The translations under genes and the position numbers were made by a program. 5,223 nucleotides of DNA. Origin: Corynebacterium sp. (lineage in GTDB: Bacteria > Actinomycetota > Actinomycetes > Mycobacteriales > Mycobacteriaceae). The number at the start of each line of letters is the position of its first letter. Within the stretch, counting starts at the first letter, position 1. Positions 1 to 4,575 of this stretch are shown in pieces. The stretch is taken from the NCBI RefSeq assembly GCF_030826625.1, contig NZ_JAPJNQ010000107.1:1-5223 (forward strand), written 5' to 3'. The notes under the pieces are model-generated. The model was not told the origin of the DNA. It did no database searches and was given only the letters and a program-made list of their open reading frames with translations.

Positions 1-55
1 AATCTAGGGAATTGGCGACACGCCGTAAAAAACACACTTTTTGTCGTTTAACCCC

Positions 56-106
56 TTTTGCAAATAGTGAACAAAAAGGCCGCTTTTGGCGGCACTATTT
101 GCAAAA
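56..106. repeat. 14-bp perfect inverted repeat with nested hairpin
   Basis: TTTTGCAAATAGTG at 56-69 is repeated exactly as its reverse complement at 93-106. The 23-base interval contains a second GC-rich hairpin (79-83 with 89-93), so the whole segment can fold into a cruciform or a long stem. It lies between tRNA-Asn and whatever gene is left of the window. It could be a REP- or MITE-like palindrome or part of a terminator region; the sequence alone does not decide. Confidence 0.6.
73..93 (-). terminator. Probable intrinsic terminator, minus strand
   Basis: Read on the minus strand, GCCGC (93-89) pairs with GCGGC (83-79) around a CAAAA loop. One base later a run of five T follows (77-73), then GTT. 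This is the form of a rho-independent terminator for leftward transcription, such as read-through from tRNA-Asn about 150 bases upstream. The stem has only five pairs, so efficiency is uncertain. Confidence 0.45.
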
Positions 107-109
107 CGG

Positions 110-165
110 GACCAAAACCCGCCGCATCGACCAAAATCCGCCGCATCGACCAAAACCCGCCGCGA
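110..165. repeat. Three tandem 19-bp repeats
   Basis: The unit GACCAAAACCCGCCGCATC occurs at 110-128, again at 129-147 with one C-to-T change, and a third time at 148-163, where it loses its last bases. The period of 19 is not a multiple of three, so this is not a coding repeat. The units are directly adjacent with no spacers. Role unknown; it may be a slippage-prone minisatellite. Confidence 0.7.
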
Positions 166-200
166 CCCCCGAATCTGCCGGGGACTTTAAACACGAAGAT

Positions 201-235
201 GCCCCGCTGATCAGTAATTTACTAACCAGCGGGGC
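201..235 (-). terminator. GC-rich hairpin just downstream of tRNA-Asn
   Basis: GCCCCGCTG (201-209) and CAGCGGGGC (227-235) form a perfect 9-bp stem with a 17-base loop; the loop holds a further AGTA/TACT pairing. It begins only 7 bases past the 3' end of the minus-strand tRNA-Asn, the expected place for its terminator. The downstream tract on that strand (ATCTTCGTGTTT) is only moderately T-rich, so the terminator function is inferred. Confidence 0.45.
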
Positions 236-242
236 TGTATTG

Positions 243-315
243 CTCCTCCAACTGGGCTCGAACCAGTGACCCTTCGATTAACAGTCGAATGCTCTGCCAA
301 CTGAGCTATGGAGGA
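243..315 (-). tRNA. tRNA-Asn (anticodon GTT)
   Basis: The minus strand folds into a full cloverleaf: a 7-bp acceptor stem TCCTCCA/TGGAGGA, a D arm starting GCTCAGTTGGCAGAGC, and an anticodon stem TTCGA/TCGAA closing loop CTGTTAA. The anticodon GTT lies at 282-280. The T arm is ACTGG-TTCGAGC-CCAGT and the discriminator base is G. It reads codons AAC and AAT. No CCA is encoded at the 3' end, so the tail must be added by nucleotidyltransferase. Confidence 0.97.
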
Positions 316-400
316 ATATTTTCTGCGATTTCCGGCTTGACCTCTGGTTCTGATTCGATCTGAACCTTTTGGCCTGTGCCTTCCGGCGCAACGATGATTA

Positions 401-429
401 ACTATATAAGTGTATTTAGCAGAGTGCAA
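401..429 (-). promoter_or_regulatory. Candidate promoter for tRNA-Asn
   Basis: On the minus strand TTGCAC (429-424) and TATAGT (406-401) are separated by 17 bases. The -10 box matches the TATAAT consensus at five of six positions; the -35 box is weak. Transcription would start near 394, giving a precursor leader of about 80 bases before the tRNA. Placement is by consensus only. Confidence 0.4.
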
Positions 430-548
430 ATCGCCAGCTCAGGTGTGCTTTTTGGCGGTTTTTGTAGCGTTCTTATCTGCTGTGATGACTGTAACCTGCC
501 AGACGGGAATTATCTGGGGTTCCTTGTCGTTGCGGATGGTGTCAAAAC

Positions 549-600
549 CAATTGGCAGCAAATGTCAGCAATTGACACCACTTAACGCCAATTGGCACCA
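549..600. promoter_or_regulatory. Three 20-bp-phased repeats upstream of rclA, probable operator
   Basis: CAATTGGCAGCA (549-560), CAATTGACACCA (569-580) and CAATTGGCACCA (589-600) are direct repeats of consensus CAATTGRCASCA whose starts are exactly 20 bases apart. That puts each copy on the same helix face two turns from the next. The middle copy also forms TGTCA-N5-TGACA (563-577), and TGGTGTCAA at 537-545 is the exact reverse complement of 572-580. The array ends 44 bases before the rclA-like start codon, so binding of a regulator of that gene is likely. No regulator gene is in the window and no clear -35/-10 pair could be fixed. The stretch between about 430 and 535 shows nothing recognisable. 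Confidence 0.55.
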
Positions 601-644
601 AGCAGACAGCTTGACCGAATGAACGAAGAAAGGCCTAACAACGA

Positions 645-2027
645 ATGAGCGAAAACATGAAGGTCGACGTTCTCGTTATTGGTTTCGGCAAAGCCGGTAA
701 AACCATCGCGATGAAACGTGCCGCAGCAGGCGACCGGGTGGCTCTGGTGGAACAATCCAGCGCAATGTATGGCGGCACCTGCATCAACATTGGCTGCGTG
801 CCGACGAAAGCTTTGCTTACCGACGCAGAACGTCACCACGCGAAACCCACCGTCGATGGTGCCACCGCCTTTACCGAGGCAATCCAACGCCGCGGCACGC
901 TGACTTCCAAGATGAACCAAGCCAACTTAGATCTCGCGGAAGGCAAAGGTGTCATTGTCGTCGACGGGCACGCCAGCTTCATCAGCGAAAAGACGGTGGA
1001 AGTCACCGGCGGCGAAGAGCGTTTGGAGATCACTGGCGAGACCGTGATCATCAACACTGGCGCTGAGCCTGTCGTCCTGCCACTGCCAGGCGCCGACCTG
1101 GAGCGTGTCATCGATTCCACCAAGGCTCAGCAGCTCGCTGAGCGCCCAGAATCCCTCCTGATCGTTGGCGGCGGTCCGATCGGCATGGAATTCGCGACCT
1201 ACTTCGCGAAATTCGGCACCAAAGTGACTGTGGTCGATACCGTCGACAAGCCATTCGCCAACTTTGATCGTGACATTGCAGAACACGTCGGCACGATCAT
1301 GGACACCCTTGACATCACCTGGGTTACGGGTGCTCAGGTCACCGAATTCCGCGAGAGTGGCACAGATGCCGTAACGACGGTCTGGAAAGATAGCGACGGC
1401 AATGAACAGACCGCCGAGACCTCGCACGTGTTGGTCGCCGTCGGGCGTAAACCGGCCACGAAGGATCTCGGTCTGGACAAAGCGGGCATTGAGCTGACTG
1501 AGCGCGATGCGGTCGCCGTCGACAAGCACCTGCGCACCAACGTCGAAGGCGTCTACGCTGCGGGTGACGTCAATGGTGGGCCGCAATTTACCTACGTGTC
1601 GTTTGATGATCATCGCGTGATTCTGTCGGACCGTTGGGGCGATGGCTCCCGGACGACGGACAACCGTGTGGTTCCGACGACGACGTTTATCGATCCGCCC
1701 TTGGCGACGGTTGGTTTGGGCGAAGAAGCTGCCCGCAAAGAAGTCGAGGGGCGTGGGAATACGCTGGATGTTAAGGCTGCGGATATTAAGGACATTCCGA
1801 TCATGCCGCGTCCGAAGGTTCTGGGGAAGCCGGAAGGTCGCGCGAAGATCCTGGTGGAGCGTGAGACTGATCGTATCGTCGGCGCAACCCTGCTGTGTGT
1901 GGATGCGCAAGAGCTGATCAACACGCTGGCATTGGCGATGTCTGCGGATATTCCAGCGAGCACCGTCGGCAGTGGAATCTATACTCACCCAAGCTCAAGC
2001 GAGGTTTTTAACGCTTTGTTGGGGTAG
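645..2027 (+). CDS. rclA: RclA-like FAD-dependent pyridine nucleotide-disulfide oxidoreductase
   Basis: A 460-residue group I flavoprotein disulfide reductase of normal length. In order: FAD-binding Rossmann motif GFGKAG (residues 13-18), redox-active disulfide GGTCINIGC with Cys46 and Cys51, NAD(P)H-binding GGGPIG (175-180), second FAD motif YAAGDV (304-309), and the C-terminal dimerisation domain with THPSSSE (His448, Glu453) that completes the active site of the partner subunit. From memory, E. coli RclA shares the unusual IGFGKAGKT, MYGGTCINIGC and LLCVD segments, favouring RclA over mycothione reductase or lipoamide dehydrogenase. E. coli RclA is a cytoplasmic enzyme of reactive-chlorine resistance reported to reduce Cu(II) with NADPH; the same role here is inferred. 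AGAAAGG (626-632) is the likely ribosome site, spaced 12 bases from ATG 645; ATG 657 is an alternative. It appears monocistronic, preceded by the 20-bp-phased repeats. Confidence 0.9.
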   Translation: MSENMKVDVLVIGFGKAGKTIAMKRAAAGDRVALVEQSSAMYGGTCINIGCVPTKALLTDAERHHAKPTVDGATAFTEAIQRRGTLTSKMNQANLDLAEGKGVIVVDGHASFISEKTVEVTGGEERLEITGETVIINTGAEPVVLPLPGADLERVIDSTKAQQLAERPESLLIVGGGPIGMEFATYFAKFGTKVTVVDTVDKPFANFDRDIAEHVGTIMDTLDITWVTGAQVTEFRESGTDAVTTVWKDSDGNEQTAETSHVLVAVGRKPATKDLGLDKAGIELTERDAVAVDKHLRTNVEGVYAAGDVNGGPQFTYVSFDDHRVILSDRWGDGSRTTDNRVVPTTTFIDPPLATVGLGEEAARKEVEGRGNTLDVKAADIKDIPIMPRPKVLGKPEGRAKILVERETDRIVGATLLCVDAQELINTLALAMSADIPASTVGSGIYTHPSSSEVFNALLG

Positions 2028-2029
2028 TG

Positions 2030-2058
2030 CTTTCCGACGGTTGAATTGCCATTATACT
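2030..2058 (+). promoter_or_regulatory. Candidate promoter for the CAT tRNA
   Basis: TATACT at 2053-2058 is a strong -10 box just past the rclA-like stop codon. The region 17-18 bases upstream (around 2030-2035) has no good -35 match, which is common in actinobacterial promoters. The start site would be near 2065, about 47 bases before the mature tRNA. Confidence 0.4.
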
Positions 2059-2064
2059 AAACAA

Positions 2065-2108
2065 CAGTTTTGGCGCTCGGGCTTGAGGGCTCGAGAGTGC
2101 GAAAACTG
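2065..2108 (+). other. Leader hairpin immediately 5' of the CAT tRNA
   Basis: CAGTTTT (2065-2071) pairs with AAAACTG (2102-2108). After a G/G mismatch, GCGCTC (2073-2078) pairs with GAGTGC (2095-2100), with one G-T wobble. The hairpin begins where the candidate promoter would start transcription and ends 3 bases before the tRNA. There is no T run after it, so it is unlikely to be a terminator for the upstream gene. Confidence 0.5.
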
Positions 2109-2111
2109 GAA

Positions 2112-2185
2112 GGGGCTATAGCTCAGTCGGTTAGAGCAGTGGACTCATAATCCATTGGTCGCGGGTTCGAGCCCCGCTGGCCCCA
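2112..2185 (+). tRNA. tRNA with CAT anticodon: elongator Met or Ile2
   Basis: Complete cloverleaf: acceptor GGGGCTA/TGGCCCC (one T-G pair), D arm GCTCAGTCGGTTAGAGC, anticodon stem GTGGA/TCCAT with loop CTCATAA (CAT at 2146-2148), T arm GCGGG-TTCGAGC-CCCGC, discriminator A. An initiator tRNA is excluded because positions 1 and 72 pair normally and the anticodon stem lacks the GGG/CCC signature. CAT can be elongator Met or, after lysidine modification of C34, Ile2 reading ATA. The GGGGCTATAGCTC start resembles the usual actinobacterial tRNA-Ile 5' end, slightly favouring Ile2, but this is not decisive. CCA is not encoded. Confidence 0.95.
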
Positions 2186-2198
2186 CAGTATGGGGGTA

Positions 2199-2226
2199 GC
2201 CCAGGTTAGCGATAACCTGGGCTTTT
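2199..2226 (+). terminator. Strong intrinsic terminator of the CAT tRNA
   Basis: GCCCAGGTTA (2199-2208) and TAACCTGGGC (2213-2222) form a perfect 10-bp stem closed by the stable tetraloop GCGA, followed directly by TTTTCTC. It starts 13 bases after the tRNA and marks the right end of the conserved block; accessory DNA begins beyond it. Confidence 0.9.
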
Positions 2227-2272
2227 CTCATGTAATTACCACTTGTACTGCGGTTATGCTAACTGTGCAGTA

Positions 2273-2290
2273 GCGTGCATAGGCGTGCAT
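2273..2290. repeat. Direct repeat GCGTGCAT, 10-bp phasing
   Basis: GCGTGCAT occurs at 2273-2280 and again at 2283-2290, a 10-base period. It lies between the tRNA terminator and the TTCCA array. Such paired sites can be protein-binding boxes, but the repeat is short and no binding protein is identifiable. Confidence 0.45.
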
Positions 2291-2305
2291 GTGGGGGTAT
2301 TCATC

Positions 2306-2362
2306 TTCCATAAATGTTCCATATGTGCCATGATCTTCCACAAATCTTCCACGATAATTCCA
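2306..2362. repeat. Helically phased TTCCA repeat array
   Basis: TTCCA occurs at 2306, 2317, 2336, 2347 and 2358, with a TGCCA at 2326 filling the gap, so six copies follow each other at 9-11 base steps, one helical turn each. Longer units such as TCTTCCATAAA and TCTTCCACAAA recur. The array ends 17 bases before the ATG of a small ORF with a strong ribosome site. It looks like an operator or an arm-type or iteron-like protein-binding array. It lies close to the 3' end of a tRNA gene, a common place for integrase binding sites, but no integrase gene is visible. Confidence 0.5.
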
Positions 2363-2379
2363 CGCCAGGAGAGCCAATT

Positions 2380-2628
2380 ATGGCCACCACCTACCGAACC
2401 GCACAAAACAAGGCAAAACCCGCGCCGGGTATGGTGATCTGCGTATTACACCGCATTATGGGCGGGGGATCGTGCTCTCAACCAGTGAATATAGATCGAA
2501 TAACACGATCAGGGCAGGAAGAGGGCAAGGCTATCACGCTGGTCGATTTCAGGAGTAGAGCCCCGAAAAGGGGTGATTGTTGGAGCGTAGGTGCCGGTGT
2601 GCAGGAGCTATGGTTCTGGCACAGGTAA
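2380..2628 (+). pseudogene. Small ORF or gene stump with strong Shine-Dalgarno
   Basis: ATG 2380 is preceded by AGGAGA (2367-2372) at an ideal 7-base spacing, and the first codons (MATTYRTAQNKAKPAP) look like a genuine start. After about residue 17 the frame runs into structured DNA and gives an unconvincing sequence rich in Cys, Gly and Trp up to the stop, 82 residues in all. I do not recognise a family. The most likely reading is the 5' end of a gene, perhaps of the mobile element that occupied this site, whose remainder was replaced by the abiF region. A real small protein or a leader peptide is possible but less likely. Confidence 0.25.
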
Positions 2629-2750
2629 AAGGTGAATTGGAAGGGCCAATCATCTATAGTTGTTGTTAACAGCCCCGACAGCCGCCTCTCTTGGAAGCGT
2701 CCCGCTGCACGGACCTGGAAGTGCCCTTGGCGTCAGTCAGGGGTACTTTT
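2551..2750 (+). ncRNA. Candidate abiF-associated structured ncRNA (RNA antitoxin)
   Basis: The gene-free stretch before abiF is rich in pairing. CCCC-GAAAA-GGGG lies at 2561-2573. GTGCCGG (2591-2597) pairs with CTGGCAC (2616-2622) with one wobble. ATTGG (2636-2640) pairs with CCAAT (2646-2650). CAGGT (2622-2626) can pair with ACCTG (2713-2717). GTGCAG inside the second hairpin (2599-2604) matches CTGCAC (2705-2710), a possible pseudoknot. The stretch ends in an intrinsic terminator. Published work describes an abiF RNA motif beside Abi_2/AbiF genes and an AbiF toxin neutralised by this RNA; position and strand here fit. The 5' end is not fixed: an extra 7-bp inverted repeat GATCGTG/CACGATC (2468-2474, 2504-2510) may belong to it, and no convincing promoter was found. 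Identity rests on context, not on a covariance-model hit. Confidence 0.55.
2719..2750 (+). terminator. Intrinsic terminator ending the candidate ncRNA
   Basis: AAGTGCCCTTG (2719-2729) pairs with CAGGGGTACTT (2738-2748): eleven pairs including two G-T wobbles, an 8-base loop, and TTTT at 2747-2750. It separates the candidate ncRNA from the abiF promoter, as in type III-like RNA antitoxin/toxin loci where a terminator sets the RNA-to-toxin ratio. Confidence 0.7.
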
Positions 2751-2751
2751 C

Positions 2752-2785
2752 TATAATCATGAAAATTACGGAAGTGTAATATAAT
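2752..2785 (+). promoter_or_regulatory. abiF promoter with two TATAAT boxes, probably leaderless mRNA
   Basis: Perfect TATAAT hexamers lie at 2752-2757 and 2780-2785. The second ends 7 bases before the abiF ATG (2793), so transcription would start at or one base before the A of the start codon. No Shine-Dalgarno sequence is positioned for this ATG, consistent with a leaderless transcript, which is frequent in corynebacteria. The inverted repeat ATTAC-N6-GTAAT (2765-2769, 2776-2780) overlaps the second box and could be an operator. No good -35 hexamer is seen for either box. Confidence 0.55.
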
Positions 2786-2792
2786 TCATTCG

Positions 2793-3764
2793 ATGAATAA
2801 TATTGAACAACGGGTTCCGTTTCTAGGGATTGAAGGGAAAATACGCTACCTTGCAGAACGGCATTATTTCCCTCGTGAACTTCTAGAAGAGATCGACGAA
2901 GAAAGACTAGCCAAGATAAATTTTCATTATTTTCTTGGCTATGCTCGGAATTTTCGCGCTCTGCATGATAAAGGGGCTCTCAACGTGCAGAAGTCACCTA
3001 GCGAAGTGTTTGAAATTATCGATCTTGATGCTGAGATGTCTAGTTATATCTATCGCGGTATCCGCAATGTTGAATTGAGACTGCGGCAACTATTTGTTGA
3101 CGAATTGTGTCGAGTGGCTTCACCATACCGGTACTATTTACAGCCAGATAATTATCAGTTGTTCGATATGGATTACTCCCCAGAAATACTTGTTGACGGG
3201 CTGGTCAAGGATATTTCTTTGTATCGAGAGGCATTTGTCGTTGAACATATTGCATTGCAATGCGGCAAAAGGGGGATTGCCCAGCCTCGGGGCACTGATA
3301 GGGCTGCGCTGAACTCAATGCGCGAGTTAGTTCAAGAATTGCCGATCTGGGCGACAGTTGACAGTTTTACGCTCGGGCATCTTAACCGGGCAATAATGAC
3401 TATCAAGAACCCTAAGGATAGTACTTCTCCTCTGTGGAAACGAATTGCTAAATCTCTCGATTTTAAGGCTGAGAGGTTCGATGTAGCTTGTCGGTCTCTA
3501 TTGTTTCTTCGTAACCAGATTGCGCACCACAACCGATTGTGGATGAGACCAACTGCGGATACTCCTACAAAATCTGGTTTATTCCGTAAGAAGATGAATG
3601 ATGCCGACCCAAAAGCTATGGTGGTAGCCTTCTATAATCTGGCAAGCCTGCATGGTCGTAACGACGCGAAGCATTTCGCGGCAGGGTTTGAAGACATCCT
3701 AGAGAGGAACCCTGCTTATAGCGAGGGAATAAGACGGATCTCAGGAAGTGATGGTCGTGATTAA
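2793..3764 (+). CDS. abiF: AbiF / Abi_2-family HEPN protein, probable RNase toxin
   Basis: 323 residues, the usual size for the Abi_2 (AbiD/AbiF) abortive-infection family. Typical features are the early KINFHYFLGYARNFR segment (41-55), the helix IRNVELRLRQLF (90-101), LPIWATVDSFTLGHL (183-197) matching the conserved Abi_2 'lPiW...fG.L' block, and the HEPN catalytic motif RNQIAHH with Arg240 and His245 (R-X4-H). HEPN proteins of this kind are metal-independent RNases. AbiF is reported as a toxin held in check by an adjacent ncRNA and as the likely ancestor of Cas13. No signal peptide or membrane segment is seen; it should act in the cytoplasm. ATG 2793 is the only usual start after an in-frame TGA at 2760. 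The gene is visibly more AT-rich than the rclA-like gene, suggesting horizontal acquisition. Family assignment is firm; RNase and anti-phage activity are inferred. Confidence 0.88.
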   Translation: MNNIEQRVPFLGIEGKIRYLAERHYFPRELLEEIDEERLAKINFHYFLGYARNFRALHDKGALNVQKSPSEVFEIIDLDAEMSSYIYRGIRNVELRLRQLFVDELCRVASPYRYYLQPDNYQLFDMDYSPEILVDGLVKDISLYREAFVVEHIALQCGKRGIAQPRGTDRAALNSMRELVQELPIWATVDSFTLGHLNRAIMTIKNPKDSTSPLWKRIAKSLDFKAERFDVACRSLLFLRNQIAHHNRLWMRPTADTPTKSGLFRKKMNDADPKAMVVAFYNLASLHGRNDAKHFAAGFEDILERNPAYSEGIRRISGSDGRD

Positions 3765-3830
3765 CACCCTTGCTGAGTGAATCTACGCATAGCTCTTGTT
3801 CTAGCCCGCTGTTTGTATGAACCCGCGGAT

Positions 3831-3866
3831 TTGAACTATTAGAAATTGTCTAAGAGTTCAATATTT
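3831..3866 (+). terminator. Hairpin downstream of abiF, probable terminator
   Basis: TTGAACT (3831-3837) pairs with AGTTCAA (3855-3861) and, inside one A/G mismatch, TTAG (3839-3842) with CTAA (3850-3853), around a 7-base loop. TATTTG follows on the plus strand. It is AT-rich with a short T tract, so a modest terminator for abiF. It could also serve leftward transcription from the minus-strand fragments. Confidence 0.5.
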
Positions 3867-3973
3867 GCTCGGTTCTGCATCCCCCTAAATATTTTTGTGC
3901 GCAGAGGTTTCGCAACATTTTCCAATTTGGAAACAGTTGCTTGGCAGTCGAGCTCTCCATCGCCGTAGGTGTT

Positions 3974-4219
3974 TTAGCGAAAGTTATTTTGTCCCAGCTG
4001 TCGCCGCTGCCGGGTTTCCACCCACACCTCAAGTAGATGCTGGGTAACCTCCAACTCGTCAGCAACCGCGGGCAAACAATCACCATGCCACTGCGCGGCT
4101 AACGCAAACTCCACAGGCGAGATTAGTAACTTCGCGGCCCACCTATCCGCGCGTGTCTCCTAGCGTAGATTGAAAAACCCGTTATCTACCGGCATATCAC
4201 CGTAAACCGCAGTAGTGAT
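3974..4219 (-). pseudogene. ImmA/IrrE-type metallopeptidase, decayed C-terminal fragment
   Basis: The minus strand from 4219 to the TAA at 3976-3974 reads TAVYGDMPVDNGFFNLR, a TAG stop at 4162-4160, then ETRADRWAAKLLISP, FALAAQWHGD, AVADELEVTQHLLEVW. This matches the C-terminal half of actinobacterial ImmA/IrrE-like (DUF955) proteins: the segment after the HExxH zinc site, the ADRWAAKLLI helix with the third zinc-ligand region, and the ELxVTxxLLxVW ending. In relatives the stop position is normally Gln or another residue (CAG to TAG is one change). The zinc motif is lost: only a degenerate H-G-R-A-L-D-H (4235-4215) remains, in another frame, and one extra base at about 4214 restores the reading. 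Such proteases cleave repressors of mobile elements, so this is a relic of a mobile-element control gene. Confidence 0.7.
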
Positions 4220-4484
4220 CTAATGCTCTACCGTGGGCGCTCTGACCTGGTTCCTTTCGGAATTTCCGAACAACCTCACCACGGTCTAATTCTCCAGAAT
4301 TCACAAGATGCTTCACATGCTCACTCACACTCGAGCGCGAAACATCAAACAGTTCAGCCATTTCCTTCTGGGTTAGCCAAACACTTCCATCAATCAGGCG
4401 CAGGTGAATCTCGACACGGCCATCATCGGTGGTGTAAATGACAAACTCACCAAGGCCATCGTTGCTTATTTCAGGCTCGTTCAT
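4197..4484 (-). pseudogene. RhuM-family protein, N-terminal DNA-binding fragment
   Basis: ATG 4484 follows AGGGAAG (4500-4494) at 9 bases, a good ribosome site. Residues 13-76 (FVIYTTDDGRVEI, VWLTQKEMAELFDVSRSSVSEHVKH, ELDRGEVVRKF) are the typical N-terminus of RhuM-like proteins, with a winged helix-turn-helix resembling 'WLTQxqMAeLF...vSxHixnI'. Full-length members are around 300 residues or more; here the match stops near residue 76 (about 4256) and the frame continues for 19 unrelated residues to a TGA. The last of these overlap the degenerate zinc-site region of the ImmA/IrrE fragment, so a deletion probably joined the two. RhuM genes are common on islands and near restriction systems; their function is poorly known. 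The truncated protein could still be made and bind DNA. Confidence 0.7.
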
Positions 4485-4520
4485 GACTTAGATCTTCCCT
4501 TAAGTTGCTTCCGCATGCAG

Positions 4521-4573
4521 TACGCCGTCCTGGTTCTGTGAAAATGCGGAATCTGAGGGCTACACCGTCCTGG
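4521..4573. repeat. 13-bp direct repeats 40 bp apart upstream of the RhuM fragment
   Basis: TACGCCGTCCTGG (4521-4533) and TACACCGTCCTGG (4561-4573) differ at one base and start exactly 40 bases apart. The inverted repeat TTCCGCAT/ATGCGGAA (4509-4516, 4544-4551) is interleaved with them. The position upstream of a helix-turn-helix gene suggests operator sites, or remains of a recombination site. No clear promoter hexamers are seen. Confidence 0.45.
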
Positions 4574-4575
4574 GG

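Noticed and set aside
110..165. CRISPR-like array
   Set aside because: The units are contiguous with no spacers and no cas gene is present.
12..269. Open frame on the plus strand across the left-end repeats
   Set aside because: It runs through the inverted repeat, the 19-bp tandem repeats and into the tRNA-Asn gene; there is no ribosome site and the product is low-complexity.
376..622. Two overlapping short plus-strand frames between tRNA-Asn and rclA
   Set aside because: No ribosome sites and no similarity recognised; they overlap the candidate tRNA promoter and the phased repeats.
927..1988. Long open frame (353 codons) on the minus strand opposite the rclA-like gene
   Set aside because: It lies wholly antisense to a strongly supported gene, shows no recognisable domain, and arises from codon bias in GC-rich DNA.
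645..2027. Mycothione reductase, lipoamide dehydrogenase or mercuric reductase identity
   Set aside because: The fold is shared, but the GFGKAGKT and MYGGTCINIGC motifs and the LLCVD segment fit RclA better, and no N-terminal metal-binding domain or C-terminal Cys pair of MerA is present.
2163..2187. Search for a duplicated tRNA 3' end (att site) within the island
   Set aside because: No second copy of the T-arm/acceptor sequence was found downstream. The 11-base AGCCCCGCTGG match on the minus strand at 236-226 belongs to a hairpin left of tRNA-Asn and is probably coincidental.
2658..2811. Antisense pairing of GTTGTT in the ncRNA region with AACAAC early in abiF
   Set aside because: Only six bases match, expected by chance; no extended complementarity to the start region was seen.
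2793..3764. A true Cas13 effector
   Set aside because: The protein is only 323 residues with one visible HEPN motif, and no CRISPR array exists in the window; AbiF is the appropriate family.
3850..4086. Minus-strand frame of 78 codons
   Set aside because: Its first part is out of frame with the convincing ImmA/IrrE reading over the same bases, and the rest is uninformative AT-rich sequence with a small palindrome (3919-3933).
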